From Harmothoe impar (taxonomy: Eukaryota > Annelida > Polychaeta > Phyllodocida > Polynoidae): DNA of 64,000 nt. The position numbers and the translations under genes were made by a program. Below are positions 48,381 to 61,699 of the stretch, piece by piece; position 1 is the stretch's first letter, and every line of letters starts with the position of its first letter. The notes below the pieces were generated by a model. The model saw only the letters and a list, made by a program, of their open reading frames with translations, was not told where the DNA came from and ran no database searches. The stretch covers positions 8,060,001-8,124,000 of the forward strand of contig OX381721.1 in NCBI GenBank assembly GCA_947462335.1. Reading direction: 5' to 3'.

Positions 48381-50400
48381 TTATATATAATATATGGTGG
48401 CTCACCTCATGCAGTGCAGATCACAAACAAGACCAGGCCATCAGCCAGGTGCAAAAAGACACAGCAAAAGATTGACCAATGGGAACAATATTATACCCAT
48501 GGAGCATGATGATATCCCTGCATTATACAAAGAGTGTCAGGGTACTGGGGTAGTGCTTTGGTGTCTGTTATACCTGTTGGTCCAACCAGCTCTTAATTCG
48601 GTTATGTAAAGTGGGGTGATATGGCTTATCTCATGTAACTTTTCTCATAAACATCCCATCGTTGTCATGCATATCTTTTCATCCACTCTGCAGTATCTAG
48701 AGAATGTCATACTCTTTGATGATGTACAGCATTATCTGTTTGAAATCATTGGGCTTTACCATTGCTGTACGTGCAAGGCTCAATAAACTTTTTTTTAGAT
48801 AGGGTTTTTATATTTTAATGTTCTTGCTTTTTTTCACAAGTATTTCTAGAAATACAAGCTTTTTGTCATGTGGTACAAAAGGTTTAATTTCTGGTAGAGG
48901 GAGGATCTATTCGTCAGGAATCGTTGTATATTAACTCTATACAGCTCCCCTGTGAAGGGGCTGCATGCTCAGTTTCCTGAAATAATCTCTGTAGGGCCCA
49001 GGTCAGACATTTCAGTGAGGGTCAGCCAGGGTCATCCAGGGCTCAGTGGTAAGGTAGATCCTTACTGTGATAAATGCTCGGTTGCACATGCATCAATCAT
49101 CTCTGTATGTACACAAGGGGTAGCATGCTCTAAGCCAGGCGGTATAATATTACGTCGGAATATAACGGCTGAGAACTGTTGGAAATCTACGTCAATTTAT
49201 TGTATACTGATATTTTTACAGGTTATTACCAATTTGTCCCCAAATGCAATATCTATTTACTGGTGTTTCTGTCTTTCTGCAGGGTAGAAACCTTGTCCCA
49301 CAACAAAGGACCTTTTTTGTTTTATATAAGCATGCGTGCAACACGGCATTGGATCTATTGCACCCAAAGGAGACAGTTTCCAAAAATAAAGATTCAAGTG
49401 AGATTGAGGATTTTTTTAAGTGGGTATATCCGATCTTACTTCAAATTCTGAATCTTACTTAAATGTGTTCCAAACACTGCAAAGGTATAATATTGAGAGA
49501 ATATAGGTCAATTAAATGTCATCAATCGGTGTTAATAGACCAAAAGGATCCAATGTCCCCAAAACCATGGGATTATCTACTGCATTATCAATTATATATT
49601 ATTATTATTATTATTATTGTGAACATTCTGACTAATTTTTTGTGAAAACTATTGTTTTAATACTAGACATACCAATGTTGTTTCAAGTGATGTACTTTAA
49701 GTACATGTACCTTATATCAGTACAGGAAAAAGGAAAACATGCATGGAATCAATAATGTATAAACCAGCCTTACTGGTTGGCCTAATTGGCTAAATGGCTA
49801 ATAGTATATCACGGAGAATCATAATTAGCGAATCCTCACGATCTTGGAGGGATATGTATGATCACAACTCACTACACAAGTCATTTTCCTTGTAGGCCGA
49901 ACTTCCAAAGGAATCAGTTTTTATTGGACCAATAAGTGTGGGAAGCAAGGAGATTAGCTCCCACTTAGTTGCAAACCTCTTATTAGCAAGTTTATTGGCT
50001 ATGTAAAATGTATTGCCTCAGCATTCAATAAACGTGATAGCAGTGTCTCTGTTTTTCTTCAGCCAACCACCATGTTGCCAATATGGCTGCCCTCGGATGA
50101 GCTGTGGATCCATGGCAACAGAGTGAGCCAACGTGATAAGGGAAACATTTAGGAGAGCAAAGCAGAACTTTCCCTGAGGGGTCAGGCTATAGTGAGGGAT
50201 ACATATGCACAGGCCAGATATGGAGGATCAAGCAAGGAGTAAGATGATGATAAGTATATCCAACAGCTATAAGATTGAGGTGGTTAGGTGGCACAAACAT
50301 GCTGAAGGGTCCTCAGGGGAGCACTCATGCCTCTTTGGGAAGGGAAGGGATCTATATTTCATGACATTCGGAGGACAAAAGGATAGCGCTATCATGTTAT
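48380..50400. repeat. Mixed duplicated blocks: S fragment, U copy 3, T copy 3
   Basis: 48,390-48,510 (GACCAGGCCATCAGCCAGGTGCAAA-type, seen in parts) matches the S segment at 54,790 and 58,905. 48,945-49,110 matches U. AGTGGGTATATCCGAT at 49,419 equals the terminal repeat of the MITE at 56339. 49,760-50,310 matches T, including CAGCCAACCACCAT at 50060. An ATT microsatellite (49,592-49,619) lies between. No coding frame is kept across copies. Confidence 0.6.
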
Positions 50401-52130
50401 ACATGATCTCGAGTAATTCGGGTCATGCTATTTTCTGCTCCTGCAGTCTTCCTATCTCTCCTCTCTGTGCCTCCTCTCTCTCTCTCTCTCCCAATTTTTA
50501 CCTCTTCCCTCCTCCTCCTATACTCTCCGCTTTCTACTCTCCTCTGCTCTTTCCTTCTTCCCTCTTTGTTCTGGTCATCTATGCCTGTCCGCTGTTGCCC
50601 CCTTATCAGTCTTTGCTTTGATAGTATATATAGCACTTACGGTAATTTACAATTTGATGTAAACATATACGTTAAGTCAACTGAATCTACCGAATCCACC
50701 TGAACCATACACTATTCAACTCCAATATCATTTCCCTCTGATTTCAAATACAAAAACCTAGGCAAAAGGACACAAGTCATATCCATATATCTGTGAAAGT
50801 AGTCCTTTACATCACATTGGCTAAGTGTGATAATATTGACCTGAGAGGAGATTTGAAAGCCCTGTAAGGGCATAAGAAATCCTCCCAGTGCTCGCGCCAT
50901 TTAGTCATATTACTGTACCCAGGCGCTTTTTAAATGCTTTTGTATGCGTAGGTGTATTTTGAAGTTACCTCGGGACTTTCGCAATGTGTGTACTAATTTA
51001 ATTACAGAGGATGGCACAAATGTAGTTACAGAGGACGACATTAATGTAATCAAAAAGTGTGACACATGATATCATCCTAATAGGTATATAAAGGATTAGA
51101 TCATTGTGACTTGATACTTATTCTTTTAGATACTATATTATTTACTTAAGTACTGGGGGCGCAGTATTCAATGCCTCTAATGGAATACAATGTGGCCATA
51201 TTCAACGAGGTAGAAAAAACTTGTTTTTCCCCTTCAAATAAGAAAACAAGCACAAATGGCAGCTACATTTATACCGCTGACGAATTTCCATTTTGGGGAC
51301 GGGGGCGCATCCCACTAGGCTTATAATATTATCTGCCACATAAGACAGGACACGCGGGAAGAGTTAGAAGTTGAAGATGTGTATCTAGTAGTAGGATATG
51401 ATAATAGGTAACTCACCTAGATCTGATTCTACATATTATAATATGCCTGCAATACAATGGTCTTTAAATGTGGGTGTATTGGCTGGTTTGTCTGGCAAGC
51501 AAACATAATATGGTTGCAATGATAGGGCATATCGTTCAGACAGGTTGTCAATTACTCATTAAGATAGGAAGATTGTACATGAAAATGGCCGCCTACTGAA
51601 GTAAGGAATGTAGTTGTCTAGATGTTGGATAACAGGCAGGATCAGTTGTTGCTATGGTGCTGTAAGTCTGCATCCATATAGGACAGAAACAAGGTCACGT
51701 AGAAAAGTGGACTCGGTGCAATGTTGAATAAATTTTCATTTTATTTCTAGTAATGAAATTAAAGTTAGACATTTTTACAGTTACAAACTATAAAATAGAA
51801 TTCATAGGGTGGTGTTGAATCATAGTAATTTTCATGTTAATACATCTGCTTTACATGAAAATTAATCAACTTGTGAATGTTAAAGCGTTGTCAGTCTGTA
51901 CTGCATGAAGTGTAGATGTGAGAACTGCCTGTGGAAATATTCATCAGAAATCTCGAAAATGGATTAATCTGGGGGCAGAAATATATCAGATTGAAAATTC
52001 AGCAAACTCAATTAATCTTAAAGCAAGTTTATTTTATTGAAAGACTAGTATCTTGGCTCCATGAAAACATAAATTGGATGGCTTAACTCCCAGGGTGTCA
52101 GTTTTTATTCACCGGCAAACATATGTTGAT
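50400..52130. other. Non-coding DNA; polypyrimidine tract, no gene seen
   Basis: A CT-rich tract (50,440-50,600) produces Ser/Leu-rich chance frames. The rest is AT-rich without recognised features. Confidence 0.4.
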
Positions 52131-52519
52131 ATAAAAGTGTCGGAGCATACGACTAAAATATCAAACAGCTGGTAGAATGCTTTAAAAACACCACAGAATC
52201 TTCTTGTTTCGCCTCCAACTAGCCACAGTATATAGGATAATGCATGCCAAGTTTGGTTATCACCACTCTAAAACCTCTTCTGTTACAGGCCGACAAACTT
52301 TGTAGAAATCTTGAAAATCTTGAAAAAAATGGCAGTGGGCACCAACTTTTCTCTAGTTTGCTCAAAATGGCCTTGTTCATCCCCAAACTTGCTGTGCACT
52401 ATCCTCAATAGGCATACTTTCAAGTAAATCTAGCCTGCGCTGGATTTGGTTTGATTAAGTTATTATTAACTTCACTATGGGAGTTTAATCATATCGTGTG
52501 TATGCTCCGACACTTTTAT
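52131..52519. mobile_element. 389-bp MITE with perfect 20-bp inverted ends
   Basis: ATAAAAGTGTCGGAGCATAC (52131-52150) is exactly inverted at 52500-52519. The end sequences are compatible with a TA target duplication. The interior is non-coding. The same 20-mer or a near copy recurs at 52854, 52874, 53054 (inverted) and 53231. Confidence 0.85.
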
Positions 52520-52853
52520 CCGTGGATCAATATATTGGGCTCTGGCACCCAAATACATCTTACCAGCGTAGGTAAAGCATAATAAATTGATGAACTAGAA
52601 GTGTGTGAATCATAATAAGTACACATAGCACCAGCCAGACTGACTTTGAGGTTGGTTGGGGCGAAATAAGTTCAAATTTTTCCAATTTTGTGAGGTGAAT
52701 CACACCAAAACCTGCCCTACAGTAGGCCTAAACACATATATTCGATATAAAAAGGTTATGAGGGGTGGGTGGCTCACTTAGGTACAATTTCAAATTGATA
52801 TGTAGCATGGGGAAGCAATATTAAGCGAGCGAGAGCTCCATTTTTGGCAAAAT

Positions 52854-53250
52854 ATAAAAGTGTCGGAGCATACATAAAAGTGTCGGAGTATACAGACCGG
52901 CTACATTCGCGCGCTTTGTTGCGCCTGTGTGGTGGAATTGAATGAAATTTCGCCACTGACGAATGGAGAGTCATCTATTACAGCCAAAATATTCCATTAC
53001 AACCCACAAAAATGTGCTAGAGACCTTGTATATTCAGTATTTTCATCGTTGATGTATGCTCCGACACTTTTAAAAAAAGTCCAAAATCACTATTTTTGCG
53101 CTGGGAAGTTTAAAAAAAGAGATAGTTACAAAATTCTTTTTCCACACTTTAATACTTGTGCCCCCCCTTATTTTGATTATATTTGATATATTCCAGCGCC
53201 TTTAGTATTTGGCGCATTTTGACCCCAAATATAAAAGTGTCGGAGCATAC
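52854..53250. mobile_element. Compound of further copies of the same MITE ends
   Basis: Two head-to-tail copies of the end sequence abut (52854-52873 and 52874-52893, the second with one change). An inverted end follows at 53054-53072, then a direct end at 53231-53250. This indicates tandem or nested insertions of the family, or repeated end duplication. Confidence 0.7.
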
Positions 53251-54460
53251 ACGAGGGTCATTTCTGAATTGCAGGACTGTGGAGGAAATTTGGGGCTAGA
53301 CACCCGGGTAAACACTCTTAATTATTTGAGTAAACACATATACCAAGTAAAAAAGGCTGAATAGGAAGGGCTGTAATGGCCTTATACGAAATGGGGGGCT
53401 TTTGAATAAAATAGAAATTGCCTGGAACCCTGTTTTGGGGGTATTTTTCCACTTTGAGGGGCCATAACTCCATAAATAATGGTTCGACAAAAAGTTGTTT
53501 TATTATTACCGGAAAGCCTAGGGTGTTTTCTCTTACATGAAATCAAGATATATAAGTGATGATTAGGTATGTCCACATAATAGCTGCTGAAAGGTGAAAA
53601 AGACAAAATAACCACCAATTGCTTTGGTATCGGACATGATGGCGTATTTCTTTGTGGCTCATAAATAATCAAAGGTGCGTTTTCCCCACACCTCTTTGAA
53701 GTCTAGGATGAATCCCCTATGCATATCCACGACATAACAGGCCATGGGAGATAAACATATTGTGCATGAGAATTTAAAAGAAGATCAAAATTAATTGAGC
53801 CTGACACGAATATGAGAGGTGTTTCGTGATGTCAGTTATATCAGAACTGTTTCCATCTTGTGCCTCAGTGGATGGTCATGGTGTGGGCTTTGTGAGGGGG
53901 ATGTACAAATGCATATGGCCCTTTTAAAATTTGATCAATTACAGTATCAACCAATCTATGCATGTATTACGGTGTTGGTCTGTACATCTGCCAAAATCTT
54001 TCATTTTGTTTCCTTGATTCATGTGGTTTGGAACAAATCCAAACCTCTTCCCAATCTCTTAAAAATTAAAGTAATACAGTATGCAAAAGCATACACGGAT
54101 AACACTTTGAAGAGCTCTTGTGTATTAAACTCTAGGTAGGTAACCGTAAAATCAAGTGTAACTTCATGAGAGGGTATTGCAGTCCCCCAGAACGATAACA
54201 GATTTGCGCGGTATCAATCGCCACCCCCACACATTACTGCATGCCACACATAGAGGGGGGAGCGTAATGGTAACACTCAGCCTGCATCTTTCTAACACTT
54301 CATAACCCAATGTGGTTGTACCATGGGTGCAATCTAACATCCACTGATTACCTTACACATTTTTTTCCTTTTGGCCCAGAAGAGTACAGACAATCTGGGT
54401 AAGTAGGGGTTCTTCACAAAATGGGATTCAAGTAGTAACATTCACATCATACTCAAATAA
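53251..54460. other. Non-coding DNA, no gene seen
   Basis: Short frames without domains. It leads into the first large S duplication. Confidence 0.4.
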
Positions 54461-56338
54461 TCAGATGCATTCCAACAGGAAATGTGTGGGACACAAGTTA
54501 CCTTTGAAGAGAAGCTCTACCTTGAAGCTAGAGTCAGTTAAAAACTGTTTTCAGCGCATTTACTCACTGATACTCAAACATAAATATAACGTGACATTTC
54601 TACTACAGCAGGGAATGAGAAAGGTGGGTGGAAGTCTCTGCCTATATCTAACTTTTAGAGTAACCTCCTCAAACACATTAACTACCAACCCCACTCAGGC
54701 TTTGGGGCTGGTTATGTTGGTTATATTACCTCTCTGTGTGGCAGCACACCTAATGCAGCGTGACCCTAGTACAGTGACGCACAGATCATAAACCAGACCA
54801 AGCCATCAGGTAGGTGCAAATAGACTCAGCAGAAAGCTGACACTTGGGAATATTGGGAATGTAACCATGGGGCAGGGATATATAGCCCTTACTGATCAAG
54901 ATAGGGAAGAGTCCTGATGGTAGCCACATGTCCATAGGAGGGTAATGGGACTGAGCAGCTGTGTTATTGAGAACAGTAGGGACAGTATTGGGTTGACACA
55001 GAGAAAAGCAAAGGTGTCAACTGTGTCTCCCATGTGACCCTTGTAGAAATGGAGAGTCAACCCACTAATTACTCTGCCTATATGAAGGGACAAATAAAGC
55101 TGTCAGTGGCAAATCAAGTTACACATTCCCAGCACTAAATGAAATCATACATTGCTAGTATAGTTATAGCTAACCTGGAATAGATACAATTGCCAAATTA
55201 TATATGAACTCATCCTTCTGATTACACTACAAATGTGACTGCAGAAAATATGGTCAATTTCTACATTGACTACAGTCAACTTGACCTGAAACTAAGAATT
55301 ATCAAACTATTAGGAGAATTTTCTTCAAAATAAGATGTTTTATAATCCCTACATGGAACAAGGAGATTGGGAATGTGTTGCAAGTGACCAAAACAAATAT
55401 TGCAGCGATTTCAATTATCTATGGAAGGCAGGATGACTACTTTCCGATATTAATGTAATATCATAAAAGGTTTGCCCATGCCTACTGGCCAAGAGGATGA
55501 CAGGTGTACATAAGCACAGCTAAAGGGTCTAGAGATTGATTAGCAGGATGTCACTTCCCTAATGCATAGTATGGTGTAAGATCTGTAGCATGCAACACAT
55601 CTCCTATGCCAGCATTCTGTCGTGTAAGAGGAAAGATGACAGCGCCCATCATGGTCGATTACCAATCTGTACGGAAATGTCCAACTTTATGCACTGCTGA
55701 TAAGCCTAGATATTTCTGATGCTGATGGTTCTATTTCTCCTCCCGAATTGGCTGATGTTTACTAATCTGCACAGTATCATTTCACACAAGGTGTGTGTGA
55801 CAAAAGGAACAGGTTGGAACTTCTCAAATTGTTGAATTCCAAAACATATTGGACAGATCAGATTGAAATAATGATATAGAAAGTGGTTTCATACACTTCT
55901 GTTTTGTAAGAACGATAAAGTGATACAGTGTAATTTTTTATAGTGGGAATGAACACTGCACTTTTTCCCACTTCAGCTTCTATCAGTAACAGCCACAAGC
56001 ATAATGTTACTGACACAAACAAGTCATCCTTAACTGTCCTAGTCTAAGGATATGCTATGGATGCATACAGTATGTACACTTTTCCAAGTTGTCCTCTGCA
56101 TTTTCCCATGACTGCAATATGAGTCCCATTACTGTTTTGAGACAATGCCACAGCCAGGGTGCTGAGAGGCGTTTGTGGTTTGACTCTGGTGGGCAGTTTA
56201 TTATGCTTCCAAACACTTAAATCTGTCTGCTCTTGCTAAGGGTAGCCGTACACTCCAGCCGTCCCTGGTGTTAGTGCAAATAGGTACCCTCCACACCTAA
56301 TACAGAGTGACCTTAGTCTAGTTTAGTGCAGACCATTA

Positions 56339-56683
56339 AAGTGGGTATATCCGATTTTTAATCCTGCATGATATGTTCCAAATACTGTAAAAATGTATTA
56401 TTTATGGGCTGGGGCAAATCAAAATGGAATCCATGGGTAGTAACAGCTCAAAAATTGAATAGATGGGGTCTAATTATGGGCGTTTCTAGTGTATTTTCGT
56501 TGGGGGGGGGATAAAATTGTGCATGATTTTATTCCAAAATGATATATATTGAGTAATGAAATCAAATTTGAGCAAAATCAGAGTGAATGAGGGGGAATGG
56601 AATAAATAAAAAGATAAGTATGTCACATGTGAAAATTCCGACTCATTATTAGAGAAATCCCACACATCGGATTATACTCACTT
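56339..56683. mobile_element. MITE with AAGTGGGTATATCCGAT ends, inserted in S copy 1
   Basis: The left end AAGTGGGTATATCCGAT (56339-56355) pairs with ATCGGATTATACTCACTT (56666-56683) with one mismatch and one extra base. TA flanks both sides, as for Tc1/mariner-type elements. The corresponding place in S copy 2 (~60,590) lacks it. A lone end occurs at 49,419. Confidence 0.7.
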
Positions 56684-56701
56684 TATGCAGACTGGATGAT
56701 T

Positions 56702-57507
56702 AACTCTTCCTTTACCGATCGCGCCTTTTGGCGAATTTTTGGCGAATTTTCGGCCGATTTTGAGAACTCTGTCATTTACTCAAAAATCAGTTTAATTCTT
56801 AGATTTCTGGGATTCCGTCTGTCCAATATATTGTCTCTAATTACCCTGAACAATTAGTCTCTGACATTATTTCCCTTAATATGGTGGCTTTCCCAACTTG
56901 AGAGAAAATTAGTCCGATTTTATCCAGATTAAATAGATTTTTATGGTAAAAATAATGAAATACATCAGACAATATGATTTTTTTGATGAAAACCTATTTG
57001 GGCAGTTTTTCATAATAAAAAAATGGTCCTAACATTTCTTGCTCATTTTGGTGCATTATTGCCAAAACTATGGGTTGCCATAGCAATAGATTCGCCAAAA
57101 ATAACAAGTTTGTGAGACTTTGGTTGCCATGGTAACCAAATAGAATGTACATAACATACTCATTCTATACACAATATTCCAAAGTATTTACAGGTATACC
57201 TACCCTATGAATTTTATTTCATCTCATTTGATGAAGGGAGGCCTGAAATATTACTGTTTGAACTTTGATTAATTCATCACTTGAAAAAATATGAATGATA
57301 ATGTTGAAACTGCTTTATCTCCCTTATTGATATGAATACACAATCGTCATAACGGGCGTATCGGCTCTTCTGCCTACTAGCCTAGGTTGAAATATCATGA
57401 TTTGACTTCTATTTGGAATATTTACATGATTGATTCAGTTTTGGAAAGGTTATCCCATCCCCTAGAGTCCGAAAATCACACAAAAATGCCTTGGTAAAGG
57501 AAGAGTT
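56702..57507. mobile_element. ~800-bp MITE with 15-bp perfect ends, inserted in S copy 1
   Basis: AACTCTTCCTTTACC (56702-56716) is exactly inverted at 57493-57507. S copy 2 runs directly from the left-flank sequence to GTGCAAATAGACT (~60,606) without it, so this is an insertion. The interior carries GTTGCCATGGTAAC-type sites and resembles fragments at 24.7, 27.0 and 59.8 kb. No open frame of note. Confidence 0.75.
57119..57140. promoter_or_regulatory. Perfect 22-bp palindrome containing an RFX X-box
   Basis: The core GGTTGCCATGGTAACC (57122-57137), extended by three matching A/T pairs each side, matches the palindromic X-box bound by RFX factors. Weaker relatives (TTGCCATAGCAA, TTGCTGTGGTAAC, TTTCCATGGCAAC) recur in this repeat family. 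Binding is not shown. Confidence 0.45.
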
Positions 57508-58629
57508 CAAATAGACTCAACAGAGAGCAGACCCCTGGGAATGGATAGAATGGTCCAGATGGTACCCGTATTTCTATAGTATGAGGGGACCCTGCCAAGG
57601 GGCATGTGGCTGCCTGTATTTATTCGTATCGAGTTGCAAGCGGCACAACAGTATGCAGAGGGTTCCATCTGACTTTGAGCATGTAGCTAAAGGACACGAT
57701 TTTCATAAACGATAACCTTTTGGTCATGGTTAGACATGTAGGTCTACTTTTTGCAAACTTTGAATATCGGGATCACAGCCATTGGGGTCTGCCCCTTAAA
57801 GGGAATATCAAACACTTTGGTGCTTTCAGCATTATCAAAAACTCCTCAACTTAACTGCTTAAGACAGTTTTGGAAAGCCAACAAGTCTGCTTTCCAAAAG
57901 ATCAAAATTGCAAACTCTGTGTTTGATGGTAATGGTCCTAACAATCTGTCTGAGACAGATATGATGCTTCAGAAAGTTGAGAATCTGACAGCATATAGGC
58001 TTGTTTAGGTGAAAAAAGCCCCTATTCTAGGCTCTTCCAATCACCCATTTAGCTGTAAAAGTCAGAAAGTGTCCATAGTTTCTATTGATTATAGTTAGAA
58101 ATGATGTGCAGGGCTTCTACTGTATGATCAAAAAATGAAATTACTGTTGAAATACATTCAAACTCATAATCTCCTTTGGTGAATACACATAGTAGGTGAG
58201 TCCCATATTATGGTTGGAATAGCTTCTAGATATTATTTTATAATGTCGGTGCTAACCTGATTCCTTCACAAACTTTTCAATATTAATCACTTGGATATTA
58301 TGTTTCGGTACCAATAATTTATCTGCTTCAGGACGAGATTATGTACATTGTTGACATTATGTGTGTATGTCAACCATTAAGAAATAAAAAGTCCCGAAAC
58401 GTTTGATATTATGGTCAAAGTACAGTGTATCAAGATTCATTGGAAGTGTTAGCCAGCGTCACAATCTGAGATACCTGTTTCCTTAGAGCTAATGTTGTGA
58501 TTGGTTTCAAATCCTGATCCTTACTTGTATTGGATACCATTGTTCTTCTTTTTACATTAATTTGGGGGACTTGTTTATGCTTACTATTTTCTGGAACTAC
58601 ACCCTGGCCTTTTCAGATGAAACTGTTGT

Positions 58630-61620
58630 TAAAACTCTACTTTGAGGTTTGAGTTTTGAACTGCTTCCAGCGCATTTACTCAGAGATAACTCTACATAAA
58701 CATAATACCTAATGCAGGGCAATTGGAGAGGTGGTCAGAAAGGTGGGCGGGGGACCATATCTAGTTTAAGAGCAACCTCTTCAAACACATTAACCACCAG
58801 CCCCACTCAGGCCCAATTAGGTTGGTTATATTACCCCTCAGTGTGGCAGCTCACATAATGCAGCGTGACCCTGGTCCAGTGACACTGACACATAGACCAT
58901 AAACCAGACCAGGCCATCAGGTGCAAATAGACTCTGCAGAAACTGACACTTTATAATAGTGGAAATGTAACCAGGGAGCAGGGATCTAGCCTTTAATGAT
59001 CCATATAGAGAAGGGTTGTGATGGTCAATAGGACAGAAATGGGACAGATCAGCTAGCTTCTGTGTTGTGAACATTAGGTACAGCATATACACAGAGAAAG
59101 GCAAATGTGTCAATTGTGTCTCCCAAGTGGCTCTGCCACAAATGGAGATTCAAACCTCTAATGAATCAGCTAATATAAAAGGTCCAAAACAGATAATGCA
59201 TCGCAATTATCTTTTGGAGGCAGGAGGACTACCTTCCGATATTAATGTAATATCATAAAAGGTTTGCCCATGCCTACTGGCCTAGAGGCTGACAGGTGTA
59301 CATAAGCACAACTATAGGGTCTTGAGATTGATTCACAGGACATCACTTCCCTAATGCATTGTGTGGTGTAAGATGTGCCGCTTACAACATATATCCTACT
59401 CCAGCATTCTGTCCTGAAAGGAGAGATGACACCACCCATCATGGTCAATTACCAATCTGTATGGAAACGGCCAACTCTATGCACTGGTGATGAATAATCT
59501 ATGTTTATTTGTACATTTTATTTTGAGTCTAGACCAACACTGAATTTGAATCCCGCAGAGAGTTCTATTCATTTGTTGTACAATGCTAAATCGGTTATTC
59601 TACAAGCATCATAATTATATATACAGGGAACCAATCTGTCTAAATTGCTTGTTTCTTCACAAGTCGGCTCAGTTTGCTTACCAATTACAATTTACCTGAA
59701 TGTTTCATTTTATTATGAACTAATATTATTTAGGATTGGTGTCATGGCTATATTGTGACCGGTCCTTGGAAAACCAGCCTTCGGGGGGAGGAGATTTTTA
59801 GTTTTTGGTTTGACAACTAGGGGGCATCAGAATGGCAAAATAGTGGAATATAGACCCAAAAACGCCTCAAGGTGTTTTTTATGGAGAATACAGTAGTCTT
59901 CATTTTTGTTGCTAGCATTCATTTTTTTGGAATGTCACACGGCCTTCATATTCACACTAGTGGATTACACAAATAGTGGATGTTGTCATGGTAAACAGCC
60001 TGGTTTATGCCCTGGTTAACTGGGATATTGCCATTGCTGATGGCTATTTTTCTTGTCATCAGTCTGCGCATGTATACTGTAATCATCATGGTGTCACTTT
60101 TCACAACATGTGTGTTATACAAAGAACAGATTGGAAGTTCTCAAATTGCTGAATTCCAATACATATTGGACAGGCCAGATTAAAATACTGATATAGAAAG
60201 TCCTATCATGCATTATTGAGCAAATGAGCGATACAATGTAATGTCCCAAAGTGGTAATAAACACTGTACAATGTCATCTTTTCCAAGTTCAGCTTCCATC
60301 AATAACAGGTAATGTAGCCAGAAGCAAAACAAAAGTGGGCTCTTCATTTTTCCATGACTGCAATATGAGTCTCATCATTCTAACACATACTGTTTGGAAA
60401 CAATGCCACTGCCAGGTTGCTAAGACGTATTTGTGGTACAACACAGGTGGCTAGTTTATATACTCCTCAATAACTGTATGTCTGTCTGTGGTTGAAGGTA
60501 CCCATACACTGTAGGCTGGTTTTACTACAAATAGTAGCCTCCACACCTAATGCAGAGTGACCCTAGTCTGGTTCAGTGGAGACTAGACAATTAAGGAAGG
60601 TGCAAATAGACTGAGAAGAAAGCAGACCCCTGGGAATGTGACCATTGGACTTTGATCTAGTCCTGCCTACTCTGGAAAAAGAAGGGTCCAGATGGTAGCG
60701 GTATTTCTATAGGGCCTAGTCAGGACTGGATAGCACTGATAAGAGCTGATAAGGCTGTTACTAGCCCGTCCTCTGTTTGTCCCCTAAATGTACCCATAGT
60801 TGGATGTCTTATCAGTGGGTTTAACCGCAACCAGCGAAATATAAAATGGCAGACCCACAGGGTATAGTTCCAGATTCCTACAGTATGGGGGCACTCCAAG
60901 GGCATATGGCTACCTGTATCTATGTTGAGCTGCAAGTGGCACAACAGTTCTATGTACATGGATATATCTGACTTCAAGCGTGTAGCAGAGACCAAGCGCA
61001 GCAACTTACCTTTGTTGCCAAGCAGAGTCATAGTCCTGCCGTAAGGTAGGACAGTGTGAGCCACTCTGGCTGCGACACTGACTACCTGTGCTACTTGTGT
61101 ACAGACCCCTGTCCTTTCCTTGCTCCCCACAGTGTTGTAGATATGCATGCCATGTGCTTTAAGTACCGCAGCAATGTTAACACAAAGCAGAGGGGGAACT
61201 TTGCTAAATGTGGGTATATCTCCAGTTTAATGCAAAATTGGGTGTTCTGCATCCCAGTAGTAGTATTTATTATGCAAATCCATAAAATTATGGCATTTTA
61301 ATGCATCCAAATGCATGCATTTTCACCAGAATGCGATGCTCAAAACAGAGGGGGAACTTGGAGTTGACTACCCTGTTTCTTTAAACAGAAACACCTGACC
61401 TCCTCCCTGAGGTTTAGCTCAGTGGTGACCCGTGGCGAGGACACAATTCTCATAAGTATATAACATTTTGGTAGTGCTTAGAGCTCTATAGGTCCAATTT
61501 TTGCAGAATTTGCATATTGTAATCACAATTCATGCTGATCACATCTAGATGGATCAGCTCTTAAAGAGGAATACTATATATAACATTTTTGTGATATATC
61601 CTGATGACCCATTCCTTGTA
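58630..61620. repeat. Segmental duplication S, copy 2
   Basis: Directly follows copy 1 in the same orientation and preserves its block order (see copy 1). It has its own extra repeat at ~59,760-60,000, related to the 26.9-kb repeat. The 142-codon minus-strand frame at 60720-61148 shows no domain and is not preserved in copy 1. Confidence 0.75.
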
Positions 61621-61699
61621 CTTTCAAGAATATCAAAAACAAAATCGGACCTTCCTGCCCTTATTTTCAGACCATGTTGCCTGATCAACAGACAGCAAA

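Larger units (their letters stand above)
54460..58620. repeat. Segmental duplication S, copy 1
   Basis: Ordered matches to copy 2: CAGCGCATTTACTCA (54,554/58,669), AATGCAGCGTGACCCT (54,755/58,858), a 29-bp identical block containing ATCATAAAAGGTTTGCCCAT (55451/59243), a ...CATATTGGACAG block (~55,845/60,165), and CAGACCCCTGGGAATG (57,526/60,628). The end (58,290-58,560: ATTATGTTTCGGTA...GATTGGTTTCAAAT) matches 62,820-63,050. Two MITEs inside are absent from copy 2. Conserved blocks are not open frames. Confidence 0.75.

Noticed and set aside
50425..50703. Ser/Leu-rich frame near 50.5 kb
   Set aside because: It is a by-product of a CT-rich tract.
60720..61148. 142-codon minus-strand frame
   Set aside because: It lies in S copy 2, is not preserved in S copy 1 and has no recognisable domain.
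61408..61450. tRNA A-box-like TTTAGCTCAGTGGTGACC
   Set aside because: No B box or foldable tRNA follows at the right distance.
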